From: Fistularia commersonii
Lineage: Eukaryota > Chordata > Actinopteri > Syngnathiformes > Fistulariidae
Assembly (NCBI GenBank): GCA_037954325.1
Contig: JBBMNZ010000001.1
Location: forward strand, 14,543,758-14,607,757
Direction: 5' to 3'
Length of the DNA: 64,000 nt
In this document: piece after piece, positions 22,701 through 38,339 of the stretch
How positions within the stretch are numbered: the first letter of the stretch is position 1
How the letters are laid out: each line of letters opens with the position of its first letter
The notes under the pieces: generated by a model
What the model saw: only the letters and a program-made list of their open reading frames with translations
What the model was told of the DNA's origin: nothing
Databases searched by the model: none
Translations under genes and position numbers: made by a program

Positions 22701-25027
22701 TGGGCTGTAAAATAAAAAGTTGGCAAAAGTTGTTGTTTTTTTTTGTTTTTTCCCACTCTCCCTCTCTCTTTCTCTGCCTCTCTCACCGTGTCTTTGAAAT
22801 CACATTTGAGAGAAACGAAGTAAGTACAAATCTAAGGTCTGCAGCCTCTCACGGTGGTGCCAGTTCTGACAAAGCATGTTCACTGCTGAAATACACCCTG
22901 CAGGGTTTGATCTAAAATCCTCAAGTGATGAATCAGTCTAGCAAAATCTGCATGTTGCATTAGAGTTCTCGGTCCGGTTCTCAATACTGCCACGGAGTAA
23001 AAACACACTTGCTCCTAATTGCCCCACACTACCTCCAGAAAAACTGACCACTCCAGTCCCCTCCCCTTCCCTGTCTTCCTCCCCACTCTGCCTCATCTGT
23101 CTTCACTGATCAGATGAGCTCCCTTTAAGCTCCAACATGGAATGGAAATTTATGTGACGCTTTGAGCCGGCTTCCCAGAGCAGTCCTACTGCCGTTGGTG
23201 TTTTATTTCTGATTTCTAGACTACACACAGCAGGTGATTTACATGGCACCGCATACACAGAGCGGCTGATATACTTCTCTTTGGTGCTCAGGGTAGTCAA
23301 GGTAAATATCAAGAGATCAGTTTTGGCCGCTGACGTGATCCCCTCGATCCCCTCCAGGATGCACAGAGCTTTTCCCTCCAGGAGTAGGAAAGAGAGTCTT
23401 TTATTTAGTCAAGTTTGCAGAGACAGAAAAGGAGATTCTATTACTGTTGACACATAGCGTTAATCTTCTGTGTTTGCAGAATCCCTGGAACCAAAGGATT
23501 CCTTGTGGGCTTCCACACATTCCTTTGCATGTACTGATTAGCGCCACTGCCTGCTGCCATTGTACAGACCACACTCATGAGCGTTGAGTTTCTAAACATC
23601 TCAGACACGATCGGCCGGCGAAGACACCCTACTCTTTTTTCTTCCACCCAATGCAGGCATCCCAGGCAGAGCGGCAGTAACACAAACAACCGTGAATGAT
23701 GAAAGACGTGTTTCGGGATTATGCTGTCTTAAATTACGGCCTTTTCCGAGATTGTGTCTCGGCAAGACGGTGATGGATGCTGATCAAAACTCAAAGGAAG
23801 ACAGAATCCAAGCGTCCTGATTGCAGTTGGGACATGACTCTTCACTTATTCTGTTACTAACCTACTTTCTTCACTTCTTGTCTGAACGATAAAAGCCTTC
23901 CTGGTCCAAAAAATCGATCCTCTTTTTGGAGTGTTTGATTGTACAAGTTATTACACTTGTCAGCCTGCAAAGTGATATAAACACAATCCAGTGGATCAAC
24001 GCCAAGCGATATAAACAGGTTCAAAATATATAAGGCCGCTTTGTTTAAAATATGCATACTGAAAACAGACACCCCCACCCTCCACCAGACAAGGGTCCCT
24101 CCTCCGCCCAGTGATCTATCTGTGTTTTAAAAGATCCATGGGCGGATGGGGCCTCACAGGATCACCTCAGTGGTCGCTTTTATTCTATCCTTGTTTTGTG
24201 TTTAACTGTGAGACAATGTGTTTAGGAGTGGAAATAAGGCCCCAGTATCCACCCTTTGAAAGAAATATTAAAAGATGACCCTATCCTGTTGTATTGTTCC
24301 TTATTTATAGTTCCAAAGTAAAAAATAGGCTCCCTGCTGTCTGTTGAAGGGGGCTTGTTCAGTTGAAAGACATGCTTATACGTGTATGTTTTTTTTCTTT
24401 AATTCTACTATCCAGATCAAAAATTCTCTAATTGTCTTCTTTGAGATTGTGCAGTTATGAAAGAGGTTCAGCTGGTCAAATAAATAAATCTGTCACGATT
24501 TGCTGCATCTCTTGATGTTGTGAAAAGGGGTGTCTCTCAAGAAGCGGAGTGCCAAAGTAAGCACCTTTTCCCTTTTACTGTTGACCCCTCATTTTCCCAG
24601 ATTGCCAAGTAAAAGTTGCACAGATGAACAACATTAATGATGTCCATTCATCATTGGCGTGGCAGCTTTGGTTTCCTCCACAATGGGGCCTTTAAGGGGT
24701 AGGTGCAGAACTGGAGAGCCCCCATCTTTCAAGGATACCGGCAACATTATTTAGACTTTTGTTTTTCTTGTTCATTTTACTGGTTCTAATGTGCTTTTCA
24801 TATTGACTCTTTACCTCGGTTTCCCCATGCACCGTTAACTCCTTCTCAATTGGTTTACAATTCTTTTGTGAGATTTTTCTTTATTTTGCAAGAGAGTTAA
24901 ATATAACGCTGTAATTATCATGATTATTATCAACCAGTGCTGCAAACAAAAGAAAGGCCAAGTTATATACAACGTCAGTTTTAGCAATGTGAACCTACCG
25001 TTCCTCAGTACCATATCCTCTTTTTTT

Positions 25028-25108
<81 letters not shown>
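25028..25108. repeat. (ATG)n trinucleotide microsatellite
   Basis: About 27 consecutive ATG/GAT/TGA units. The poly-Met open frame across it is an artefact of the repeat. Confidence 0.97.
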
Positions 25109-28100
25109 GTGTTTTTTTAAGAAATTGTTTAAAAGAAATGAGAGAAAACTGTATAGCTATCCGGTAAGAACATTCACACAGAATATGACAATGCACTTCC
25201 TTTTTTTTTCACCTGCTTTTTCCTGTTTTTCTTGCTCTGACGAATCATCCTGCGCCATTTCTATGATGATGAAGAAACGTATGTTTGAAATAGCTAGTAA
25301 ATAGGAAGTGCGCCAGCCATGAGCAAAAAGCTGCTTATCGTTGCTGAAAGCGATAAGTATAATTTCACAACATGTTCATTCATTTAAAACCTGTCAGATC
25401 CTGTTTACACTTCCATGTTAACTGACATGTGCTTCTCTCAGACATATTTGTTGTTCCATGGTTTTCAGGTGTCATCCTGTTTTCATGTCCACTCTATACA
25501 TGTGGGAGCATTGTTTCATTTTGAAGGAAGCCAGTCGACATTTTAACAGACAATTGGAAGTTATTTTAGTCTGGAGGTGTTATGAATCACTCACTGCAGA
25601 AAAATCTCCAGACACTATGTAACAGCACGCAGCTGTGACTGGGATATCATCATTTCTGGCAGGCTTTCATAATCAAAGGCTAAATAAAAACAAATTTGAT
25701 AAATGAATAATGAATATCCTCTATGGGGATCAATAGAGCATTATCTTATGACATTTGAAACACTGTTTCAATATTGTCTCGAAAATTATTTGAGCAGTAG
25801 CTAGGGCTGCCGATAAAGCCTAACAATTTTTGTTTTCAGTTGGAGAAATCTTTAAAATAGATAAAATAAAAATATTACCTGGGATTAAAAGTTTTTTGGA
25901 TCCAGCCTCAAACTGAAGCTAATTGTGACTGGTGACTCTTGCCTCCACTGCTCATTTTAGATTAATTGTTACATCTAAATAACATCATCTAGATAAATTA
26001 TTAGGCTGATATCATCACCTTCTTAAAATAACAGCCAAAGTCTTTTTTGACATAATATTGTTCTAAATCAGCTCCTTAATCAATAAATGGATCTTTTGTT
26101 TTGGTGTTTTCTGAAAAACTTAAAAAATGACCAAGGTGATTATTTTAAGAATATGATGATATACATTTTTTTGATGATTTTTAATAAATTCCCTGCAATA
26201 GATAAATAGCACAAATAGAAATAAATTATTTTCTGGATTCTGCCTTCTTATGGCTGATGTGATTATATCAAGAGGATTGTTGAAAATAATATGATGATCA
26301 TAATATATAATATAATATAATCATACAATGAATCAGTAATTTTGAAGGAGACCAGTTGGTGTTAGCTACAGAGATGAAAAATGATTGTACTTTGGTGCAG
26401 GGGAAAGCAGATATTTCTCACTGCATGCCATGATTCAAATATTGTCCAGTTCCATTTTCTTGTCATCACCCAAGACAATTTTGAGTATGGCCTTGCCTTA
26501 CAAAGTCAAACATTTGAGCCCAAACTATAACGCTTCCCTGACCCTAACTGGGTGTGACTACACATAACACAGTCCAGGCCACAGGCTTGTGTGTCTAGCG
26601 AGAAAGAATGGTGGACTCTTAAGAATAATACATCCAATATACAACAACCAATGCAGTGGTTAAAGTGAAGAATTACGAACTTAAAGTTGTTAACTGTTCA
26701 GTAAAGTGAATAAAATATCATAAGTAAGCATGCTTACATTAAAGAAGCACATGCAAACAAGCGTAATGAGTTTTCTTTATAAATTTGGACTAATTAAAGC
26801 ATTACTCTTAGCAAGATGCACTTATTACTGTCAGACTCCCAGTGGGAAGTGACACATCTTGTTACATATGCTAATTCCTCCCAGAGTTTCCTTCTCTAGA
26901 TTTAGGACCTTTATATACCTTTTAAACTGTAAAAACATCTTGTCCACATGTCCCTAAATACTCATATTCACATTAATTGGCCAAAGGTATTCCTGTTCCC
27001 TGATTTCTCTGCTAATCCTAACAATACAAAAGTCTGCATGCATCACATACTACTATTCTTTGCTTGCCGTAGTTGTACTGAACAGCTGCTAAGGGAAAAT
27101 CTGGTAACTATGTAACTGAATATACAGTATCGTGTGAATTCTGTCTGCTGCTGGTAGCTTGAATTTATTTTATTATTGAATCTAAACTTCTTGATTGTAG
27201 TTGACTGACTAAACATTGATTGGCTTTGTAGTTTCTACAAGAGGCCCATCTGTCAAAACATCGGTTGCAATAAGCAGTTCAGCATCAAAGCGGTGATCTT
27301 CCCTGATTTTCAGGTACATTAACAGGTATTGTCTCACTAATCTGACACAATGGCATTCACTTCAGCTTCTAACTTCTCATACTGGGGGCCCATATTTAAA
27401 TATCCGTACACATACAGTATGTACATACTCTGGACTTCAATGGAAAATATATGTTGGATTTTTTTCTGAACAGGTGGTTTGATAATTTCTCCGGTGAAAT
27501 CACATCTGGCAAATTATTCAAATGTAAGTGGGCTATTTAATGCTGGTGAGTTTTACAGTTCAGTTTTTTTTCTGGGTAGTGAAAAAGCAAGCCACTGTCT
27601 GTTTCCCTCAACGGCTAATCTTGACGCCGAGGCAAACCGCTCAAATCTAGCCGTGATGACAAGATGAGGAAAGAAAATAAATGAATGTATCAAGTTTTAC
27701 ATGAATAAAAGTACATTCCTGTTGATTTGACATTCGGAAAGCACAGTACTTACACCTACCTAGCTTTGCTGACTTCTATATGAAGACAGATTCCATGAAA
27801 ATGTTTCTTTGTCTGTTCAGGAGATTGTCGACCTCAAACTGATGATCTGGTCATGAAGCGCAGCGGGAGGTAAAAGGAAAATGAGCGTTTGCTTAAGATA
27901 AAATTTCATCACCCCCAAAAGCTACAACAACATCAGTCTGTGGTTGATGTTACTGAAAAGGAAAACAACACTCACATCGAGTTATCACTACATGTGTTGG
28001 TGCAAATTGTAAAAACCTTTATAAATGAAGAGTGGGTGACATCAACTATGTGGAAGTGGTCTTGCAATGATAAAGATTTCCCACATGTGGAACTACATGC

Positions 28101-28555
28101 CAACTACATCGCGAGAGATTTTTGATATTGTTCTCATGAGCATTCTCTCCAAAAAATAATCTCAAAATTACAAATAAAACAAATGTAGCAGTTGTATCTG
28201 GAATCCAGCAGGTGTACTGCAGCAAAAGCATGCATACTCAAAAGCTACTTTCATGTTTTTTTGCAGTCTTCTGACATGTTATTATACAAGGTAAAGAAAA
28301 CCAAGATTAATGCTGTATACATTTTAAGTGGCAATGTCATGGTTAGATTTATTGAACGTGAGATAAGACCTATTACTTAAAGTGACAGAGGTTCAAGTAA
28401 ACATAAATCCAGAAAGGTCACATTGCTGTTTATTTTTTAAGAAAAAGATTAGATTACTTAATATAAGGATTTTGAAAGGTTTCACACATAACGCCCGCAC
28501 TTATGATGTAATCTTTGCTTATGCAATAATAGCTTTTTAATAAATGTGCAAATAA

Positions 28556-28556
<1 letters not shown>

Positions 28557-28604
<48 letters not shown>

Positions 28605-28632
28605 TGTGTGTGTGTGCGTGTGTGTATGTGTT
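28557..28632. repeat. (TG)n microsatellite
   Basis: Long TG run with a few interruptions (tttg, tgcg, tatg). Confidence 0.96.
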
Positions 28633-29534
28633 TAACTTTTTTAATCCAACTTCATTTAAATCTATCTCAGGAAAAAAAACATCTGAAACAAACATTTGTT
28701 TTCATAGGTTCCTAAAATGATTCCTATTATTACACTTATATTGCTTTTATAGGCTATAGTCTGGTTAAAAGGTTACACAGAATCACCACAAGGCTGATCT
28801 TTTAAACTTCAACCACAGAGACGTGAGTGGAACACTATAATGAATAAAATAAATTAAGAAATGCTTCAAATACCCTGTAGAGTCTAATTTTTAGAGGTGG
28901 TGACCTGCAGTAGTGGTGGTAAAATAACTGATAGATTGTCAGGAAAGAAGCGCCTCAGAGGAAAATTACAGAGGTAGGCCACGGCCTGAGCAAGTGTTAG
29001 GTGAAGTTCATCTGTGCGCAACTGTTTACACAAGCAATGGCCAAGCAAAACTGTGCACATAGATTTATTTATGTGTCAAGAAGTACATTTACTCAAATAG
29101 CTATTGCTTGTAGAACAAGGAAATGGGAGCAGAGCAGGGAGTCGGTGGGTGGAGGTCAAAGAGCTAGGGGAAGTTATAACTTGAAATAATAAATAATACA
29201 GCCCACTGATGGGAATTTGGCTGCAGTTCCATTTATTATCATCAGTTTATCCACTTGCAATCCTCAAAAATGGTTGTGCTACTGTGCACTTGCTGGGACA
29301 GAAGGTTTCATTACTCGTGACAACATGTATATTTTCTGCCTGGGATTTAGTGTCTGGTCTTCAAGGGTTGTTGCCAAGGAGATGTTGGAGACAACCGATC
29401 CCAGATGGTGCTTTGCCCAGAGGGGGCAGACAAATGAGGACCACCAGGGTGGATAAAACAGTCGGACAGCGATGCAAGTACTGCATCATATTCATTAATT
29501 TAAGCAAATCCAGTGCATTGTGCAAGACCTTGCA

Positions 29535-29548
29535 ACACACACATACAG

Positions 29549-29587
<39 letters not shown>

Positions 29588-29600
29588 ACACACACGCGCG

Positions 29601-29671
<71 letters not shown>
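29535..29671. repeat. (CA)n microsatellite with CG interruption
   Basis: About 135 bp of CA repeat with ta interruptions and a central cgcgcgcacg block. Long CA/CG alternation of this kind can adopt Z-DNA. The His/Thr and Cys/Val frames across it are spurious. Confidence 0.96.
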
Positions 29672-32600
29672 CAATTATGAAAGTTTGTAAATTGAAAAGC
29701 TTCCACTGATAGGACTTTCCATTAGTGTCGACATTTTCTTTAGTTACAATCACCAGAGTTCAATTTTCCATTTCCCCAAAATAGCAAACAAACAAATAAA
29801 TACACAAGTTCCATCGTGGTGAGTTTGGGGTTGTGAGAAAGGAGCCCCTATGCCCTGTGGTTTGAAGTCATTTCTGGCTTTGCACAATCAAAGCAAAAAA
29901 AACACGCTTCGGCTGGTAAAACTATTTGAAATTCAAAGTAGACAGTAACCAAAGAATTAATGTGTCCATCCTTGTTTGGTGATCATGTTAGTTCTAAACC
30001 AAAATAAGAGCTTTTTAGCGAGTAGATGTCAGTCTACTAAGCCCTGACGTCAGTAAGTCTCAGAGGATGGGTCATCATGGGGCTATTCAGAGGAGGCCAC
30101 AGATGTGTGTGGTGACAAATGGTTGCCGTGGAGCAATCTTGATTCAGTTTTATTTTGAATCTTGCAGAATCTCATAATGCGCTATTATTCTGAATGCAAA
30201 ACATGTCCAACAGTCGCCAAATGGCTTCCTCCATGGTTGCATTTGGCTACTTTGATTAATGGTGTTTAAGAGATGCATTAAGGCATTGTGTAATTGAGTA
30301 ATTAATTATTTTATTTGTGTGTGTATTTGTGTGTGTGCGTGTTAGAACTGAGGTAATATTGCTTAAACAAAACTGGGGCATAACTTTATAAGTACGTCAA
30401 AAAGGCTAGATGAGAATTGTACCATGTGGCGTTCCACTTCTCTTATTACATTTGCAGGAATTTCATTCATGCGCTGCACTCTGCAGAAAACTCCAACATT
30501 ACCGGGATCCGTTTTTTTTAGCCAAATTACCGACTGCAATATCCATATTCAACAGAGCACAGGATCTCTTTTATGTTGGAAATGTTAAAGGTGATTACGA
30601 ACACGACTGATTTCAACAACTGTGGGTGAATGTTTTCAGTCTGGTCCAGCAAAGAGGGGGTCATTGAGAGCTTGTGTTTGACAATCCCAGCAGTAATATC
30701 AACAAAGTTGAGATCATGGGGCTTGTCTGAGAGCTCAAGAGTAAATCTGAGAGGGACGGGTGGTGAGAAGGCATTGAGATAGGCTTTGAACCACAACAGA
30801 AAGGAGCAGTGTTGAATGAACGCAGACCACTAACTTACTCCCCGAACCGCGTCTCGTGAAGGAGTGAAAAAACACAGTGCTAATCAGGAGAAAATAAACA
30901 GAGCTGCACCTCAGGGCATCGTGGAAACAAGATGAGAGACCTGCAGGAGACGCAGTCCACCCATGTTTCTGTCAGTTTGGTTTCCTGAACAATAACATAT
31001 CACTGTTGACTGTGTAATCTGAAAAATTACTATACATGAATTATCACCCGAACGGGTTTGCCTTTCAGCCTGTTTCGTCATTGCAGTTTATGTTATTGTG
31101 CGTCACTGCATGCAAGCAGAGATTTGTTCACTTAAATGGTTTTTTCTGGATTACTGCCAACAAGGCCTGAGGGAGCCTGCTTACAAATGGTGAGCCTCGA
31201 AGGAGCCAGCGTGCTCTGACTGGGGGACTCCATCCTAATCTCCAGGATCGAGGGAATTTTCCCATCGAGATTAGAAGCAGATGTCTCCCTTTTTCTGTCT
31301 CGTTCTCGCGCTGTCACACTGCCTCTTTTTCTGTCTCCCTCCCTCACTGAGTCAAACCTGGACCTCCGTCTCCTCAGGGACAGAGAGGAACATGAGCACC
31401 ATGGGAAGGGTGGCTGTCCCTGAGTCAGATATATGACGAAGGAACCCTTTTTATGGCACTGTCTTTAGGTGCTAATCTAGGAGGACATGGAGCCGATCCA
31501 AGAACTTACAACTTTCTCATGGAAAAATGCAAACAAGGCAATTTGATAAAAATGTCATGTTCTGATGAGTCCCTCTTAAACTGGATGAGCCCTCTGCAGC
31601 TGCTATGCCTAGGTGGATTGGTCCTGTCTTGTTCCCAGTGTCGTTTCGATGTGTGACCCAATTCCTCGCAGGAAACGGAATTACAGACTTTGGACGTGAG
31701 AGTGGCGTTCTCCTCTTCTCATCGTGCTTCTGCAGCTGGTACTTTCACCATAATCCCCTGGCTCCTCCCTGTGCACCTGCAGCTCCCCCGCTCCAACTTC
31801 CTTGGAGCCCAGCCTCCTTGGTTCTTGTGACTCGGCTCTGACATGCATATTCTAGATCGCAACATAAACAGACAAAGATGGACTGACGGCTCGCTACCGG
31901 CTGTTTGGTTTGAAACTGTAAACAGATCAGCTAGAGAAGCAACAGGAGCTGCCGGTGGAGACGAGACTGACTTGCAATGCAGAGGCGGGAGAGCTACAAG
32001 CTAAGATATCGGGCTTATAAGGATGCCTGTTAAATGTCCAAGTTGTCATACTATCATTCAAGATAAGGTTTTTGGTATGGGATTGTTTAGCTAACCAGGA
32101 CTGCAGGGTGGACTAATGGTCATGTAGACCATCTCTCCACCAAAGAAACAGAGTCAAAACATCCAATTTAGTTAGAATGGACCCTTTCACGTTTCCTCTT
32201 GATGCGTTCATGAACAAAATATCAAATTAAAAATAACCTCCATAATTCTGGATTGATCTAACTGGATAGTTAAATATAACTATCTTCAACCTCACAGCTA
32301 TTCAGCTCCCCAAGCAATGGACTTAAGTCTTTTTCTCTGATCACTTTGGAGGGACTGTGTTGTTTCCAATTAAAATATATGACAGGGTTTAATGGATAAA
32401 CAGGCATTAGAAATAGTCTTTGGAGTTAAAAGCAAGGGGCCTTATTTGCATCCCTTATCATTTCCTGGGCACAAAGAAGTGGGCACTACATACCATCGTT
32501 TTAATAGCACACATAACTCTTGTCAGTCTTCATTAGTGCTTGGTTATCTATTTCTGAACAAGCACATTGCAAATCTTTTGACGGCTGTTTGACTTCGCCT

Positions 32601-35600
32601 CAGCCGTCAACATTTGGTATATGTTGACAAAAAAGTCAACAATGGTTTGCCACGTTATAATGAGCAGCATAAATCCGAGGCAGAGGCGCAAATTACAGTT
32701 GAGGGATTCTGAGAAAGATTACAGTGGCCTAGTGGTGTTAATAAGGCTGTGTTTACATTCGGTGGCATAATGTTTAGGCAGACTTGAGTGACCTAGGATT
32801 AAAAGGAGGTCCAACACACACATAGAGATAAGAAATGAGACAGATGAGGGTATGAAGGATGTGGTCAGGAAATAGGCTTTCTGGGAAGGTATGCAAGCAG
32901 AAGATCCCCCATGATGTTATCATTTACTAAATTATGTATTGAATAAAAGGGTGATATCTTTCCCAGATAATGTCTGAATGAGCAGCATATAATTGCATTT
33001 GGAGCAGTCTCTGTGATACAGATCAAAGTCAACAAAATGAACTTAAAGCTGAAAATGAATGGTAAGTTTGTGAGTCAGAAAAATTATGTCTGTAACCGCC
33101 TCTTTTTCCACAAAAAATAATTTGACAAAAAGCCAAAGTGATGTTATAGTTGCCTCATCTCTCTCATTCGTAAGAGCTGTCCCTGCACAGAAATACATCT
33201 GAATACATGATGATAAGAATCTGATTAAATTAGGTTTGTAGGAAAGCTATTCTAAATCAAATATCCTCATTCTCCCAAGGTGCTTCACCCTTGAAGTTGA
33301 TGTTGATAATGAATAAATAAAGATATTTGAATTCTGCAACGACAGTCTCATTAACTGGTGTCAAAAATAAGATTTCACTAGTTAGGATATCACTGGTTTG
33401 AAATTTAATTGAATGACAGTTTTCTGCCTTTCCAAATGGGCGTGAAATAAAACAACAGTGTAATTTGTCCCTTTAAATTTCTTACTTGTGCCATTAACTT
33501 TTGGAGACTGTCTAGAGACACCCCTGCCTAATTCTGAGAACATTCGAATCGGATGGTTTGCTTGTTGCGGCACTGATAACTATTAAACTACCTAAAAAGT
33601 CATTGTCCAGAAATCCTGAAAAAACTACTAGCCATACACAGACCGTAATTTTGAGCAAAACATAAGAAATTCTATCAATGACACTGCAATACAGCAGTCT
33701 TTTATTTTCAGTCTGTCCTGTATTCCTCCAGCCTATGCATGCAAGTTTTGAATGATGAACTCATCTATCATCCTGACATATGGTGGAGCTGAACAATTGC
33801 TACCCTGCCGACACTTCTGAGGTCGTTTCACTCGCGCACCACCCAACCTGGTTGTTCAGAAACCCCATCCTTCTGGCACCTGCGCTGCAGACACGAGGCA
33901 AATAGAGAGATTAATCACACGATGGATGGGTCCAAGTGATTTATGGGAAACTGTGACAGTCGGGTCATAACATACAGAAATATAATAGGTGATGGCTGGC
34001 AGACTAATGGTACAGCAGGAGCATAAATAGGCCATTATTCTGAATCCAATGAGAGGAGACAACACAAAGAAGGCTTCCCTGCTAGTTAGCAAGAGGAACT
34101 TAAGGGGAAGACCAGTCCTCCAGCTGGATGATTGGACAGGCTTCTACTTGGAATCCCCTTTCCTCCCCTTTTTCTCTTCTCTGTGGTTTACCTCCTCTAA
34201 TTGTTATTCTTGATTTTCTCTGAAAGGACATATTCCCACAGTGATAGCAAAAGGGTTTCTTCTGTTGTGAGTTTGTCCACTTTCTCCACAGAGAAACCCA
34301 GCAGCTTAATGGCTCCGCTGGGGTAAAGGCAAGAGGCATAAGAAGCTAACCCTCCCGGGGGATCCCACCCACCTGAGTCCCAGCTCTGTGTCATCTGCCA
34401 TATTACAGATACAATCTGACAAATGGATTCTGGCAAGTGGATTTTACTCACATGATGCAGTAGAACCGAACGATTCTAATGGTGCTCCCCACTCTCCGTC
34501 TCCCTGTGTCTCCTAGGATGCCGCTTATCATTGAAAAGAAGTCACAGGAGGAAATGCCAACTTAACTTGAGGAGCCTGCACACTGCGGTACATCTTCTAT
34601 CTACAGTGACAAGGGATTTGCTCCCGCAGAAGGGGGGCTGGCACGTCTCCGTAACTATTAAGCAGGTTGTTGTGTGACGCCGGGGTGGTTTTGCTCCACT
34701 ACAAGTTTTTAGTTATATGCTGCTCTTAGTCCAGCATCTTATTACAGGCCTTGGAGAAAGACCTCAAAGCCTGCAAGCAGCAGGATCAGGCAGAGCATGT
34801 GAGCATGGGAAATACGCTCATGAAATGACAGAACTTTTTACTCCGGGCAGGAAAGACAAATCTGCAGATGCCGAACAGCTGTGAGAGATCAGGAACTGCA
34901 GCCTGGGAAATAAGCACTCATGAAATGTAGTATACAGTTCGCGTTGCTGATTTTTACATCTCGGTCCTGGCGATTTTGTAAATCTTTAAGCTAAGGCAAA
35001 GTGGAATTGCTGTTTAATCCCCCTTGCGTTTCTATTTGAACATGTGTAAAACTAATGTGGATGCACCATACAGTCTTCCATTACCGTGGTAGATTAGATG
35101 TAATTCTGGGGAAATTAGAGAGGGGAAAGGAGTTTGTCATTTCAACAGTGCAAGCAGACAGAACCGAAAGTACACGCATTATCCCTTTAAAAGCATACAG
35201 TATCTGAGATGGTCTGAGTCACACAAGCCGGAAATCGGCCTCATTGAGAAATGGGGATTGAGTCTCAGATAAACCTGAACCGGTCGTTTCAACGAACTGG
35301 TTCAGATGTCAGGACAAGTTATGATGCAGTTCGTCACTTGTTATAGCCTTCTCATGCTGTTGCTTTTGAAAAACCAAATATTTTGTACACTCACCTCACA
35401 AGTGCTGATTTCTTTTTCAGCTTGCTTGTTGTTGCTTGTCGCAAATAGAATGGAGGAAACACAACACTACTTCCCTATAAAATACTGTATTCGATCAAAA
35501 ACATCTGCTACACTGCATCCTGAACGATGCTGATCAGTTTTAACTTTGTTTCACATGTAGTAAAACAGTTTTGATAGAAAAAAAGTCTCCAAATGCTCAT

Positions 35601-38339
35601 ATGACATATTTATGATTCTCATAAATATCAAAATATAATAACAAAAGCATCTATCTTCTGCCCATGTGGATTCAACAACATATGGAATTTAATACTTTGA
35701 GAATTTTAAATACAGCTGAAAACCTTCCCTAGCCCTGCATAGACCTAGATGTACAGACTTTTTCCAAACACACACATATATAATGTTTTAGGTTTCATGA
35801 TACTGAGATATTGACACATTGCGTGTCTAATAATCACCTTAGTTGAGTGTTCATGGACAGCAGACATTTCTCAGCTCAGATATGACTCCGATTTAAGATT
35901 CTCTACCAGGAAAATGAACAATAACCGCTGTAGTCAGAGTTGAGATAATGAAAAATGCATGTGTTTGGCAGGAATATGACGCATCAAAATTGATGTGAAC
36001 AAACTACTTCCAACATACGGTGTCTGACATGTATTATTAGACATGCGTTTTCAAACAAACATTGTGCATATTATCCTATAATATGTGATCATCAGTCCAA
36101 AACCCAAAATATCACTGATAAGATGACTATTTTTCCTCAGCTGAAATGATTGTATTATTTTTTGAAATACAAACACAGTAACCTTCAGGAGTCAGCCCTC
36201 AGCTGACCAGACAAGTGTACTCATGGTTGCTACGTTTTGGGGAAATAAACCTTGGTATTTATAGTACTGGTTGTCAGAAATTAGATGAAAGAAGTTTAAG
36301 AAAGTAAAAGGATTGTTTCTTCAAGTTCATTTCCCTTTAAAGTAGAAAATATAAGAGCACATTGTGATGTAAAGTTGCGTGCACAGTCCCAATGTGTCAT
36401 GCTTCAATCACCCATCAAGATTTCACTGAGAAATTACTATGTCTAATTTATTTGAATCTTGTTATAGAAGTCATCTCTGAAAAAGACCATTTTACAGACA
36501 TAAGGTCAGTTACCTCTGAGCTATGATATATTGCATGTAATAGTCCCAGGCTGTCACGACTGATATAACTCATTTTAAAGTCAACAGTTGATCCCTTATG
36601 CACTCCTGCATTATAGACAGATTTTATCTCACAGACTGACTATACCAAAGTGAGTTTTTGGACTCTTGAATTTGGCTCGGAGAGACCTGGCAATCACAAT
36701 AACATCTGAAATTACCGCCGGTCTTGGTTCCCAGAAAAGCAGTTGGGAAACATTGTTTTCCAGAGCAGTCGAGAACCCCCCCTACTCGCCTTTTTTTCAG
36801 ACGGTACCACCTCAATACCTTTTGGCAGGTTTCAGGACATCTGGTCAGTTCACTGCAGACGCTCACACTGCGGGCTGGGTTGCATCCTTTCTCTCACTGG
36901 GAGGTCCGACAGTCACCGGCTCCTTGGTTCTCAAGTATAAAGATGCATAATTAGTTGTATGGAAGTGATTTGTTACCTTGTCTTTTGATTTGGCAAAATG
37001 GCTCCATTTTACCTAAATATATCACATTTGTCTATAGTATCGTTATCAAAGGGTTTATACCTGAGCAATTCTTTGAAGCATTGTCCATGTTTTTCCATTG
37101 ACGAGAAAGTGGAGGGTTTAAATCTAAAATCATTTCAAAAGGCATTTAACAATCTAGATATATACAATACATAAGAATATATTGAGAAAAGGGAAATTAT
37201 GCTGACAAAATGTCAACGGATGTTGGATCGAGCCAGGTAACATAATTTTAGCTCTCTTCGGTAAATAGAAATAATGGGTGCATTTTGATTACAAATCTAT
37301 CCGGTAATAAAATTTAAGCTCTAAATGTAGTTGCTAACTAGGAGGTACCATTTTGCCTCACGGGAAAAACGGAAAAAATTGTAAAGCTTGATTTTCAAAT
37401 AACTATGGCTTTCACGCTTCTAGCCTGCAACAAGAGTGGTACATTTACTCAAATATGACTTGTCTCTTTGTTTTATTCATCTTTTGATTTTGCTTGAATT
37501 CAAAAAAACCCAAAATGAATTATTACTTGTTGCTTTTCTTGCTGCTGCATTATCTTGGTTTACCTATTGAAAAGTTGGGGTGTCAAGTTTGATAACCTAT
37601 GTTTTTGCTAAAATGGGGAAAAGTTTTGTCATTTCTATTATTTATTTCTTCTTGTAATGTGGAAATCTAGATGCTAGTGAACTCATGTGAAATAGTAATA
37701 GCACATTATCTCATTTGCACATATCTGCCTGAGGTATTTATAAATACCAAGATAAAATTTTAACCCCATGACTTAATGAATGTGAGTGTTGAAATTCGTA
37801 TACTTCACGCATCACCTGGGTAATCTTAAATCTCAAATTTAGAGCTGAAGCTTTTGAAGGTGGGCTGAAGGGAGTGAAGTATTTATGAAGCAGCTGCAGT
37901 TAAATATCAACTTTGTGTCTCAACTCAAAATGTATCTGGTCACGATTGTTTGAAATCTTAAAATCACATGACTGTTTATTTGCCTTTTAAAGCACCGGTG
38001 TGTAGTTTTGCTGAGAGAGGAGGATACAGAGAATAAGGTTAGATGAAGAAGGTTGATTTGCTGAGGCGACGCCTGAAGGGAAAAGCCAAAAGGAGAAGAG
38101 GAAGGAAGTGTAGTTTTACTGTGCAGCAGTGGCCCCTGCTGATCAGAGTATTCCTTAACTCGTTAATTTTACCAAAAAGAGGTTTTCAACATGTTTACTG
38201 TTAAATGTATGAAACTCATACCTGTCATCCATCTCATTTTTGTTTCAACGGGCACTCTTCACATTCCTGAATATCAGTTATACATGTAAATATCCCGAAT
38301 TTCTTGCAAGCATGCTACTTAACACCCAGTCTTTTTAAG

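Noticed and set aside
25028..25108. Poly-Met open frame
   Set aside because: Pure translation of an (ATG)n microsatellite.
29209..29753. His/Thr-rich (+) and Cys/Val-rich (-) open frames
   Set aside because: They are created by the CA/TG repeat; flanking residues show no domain or splice logic.
30527..30796. 89-codon minus frame
   Set aside because: Considered as a transposon or gene fragment but no diagnostic motif could be named.
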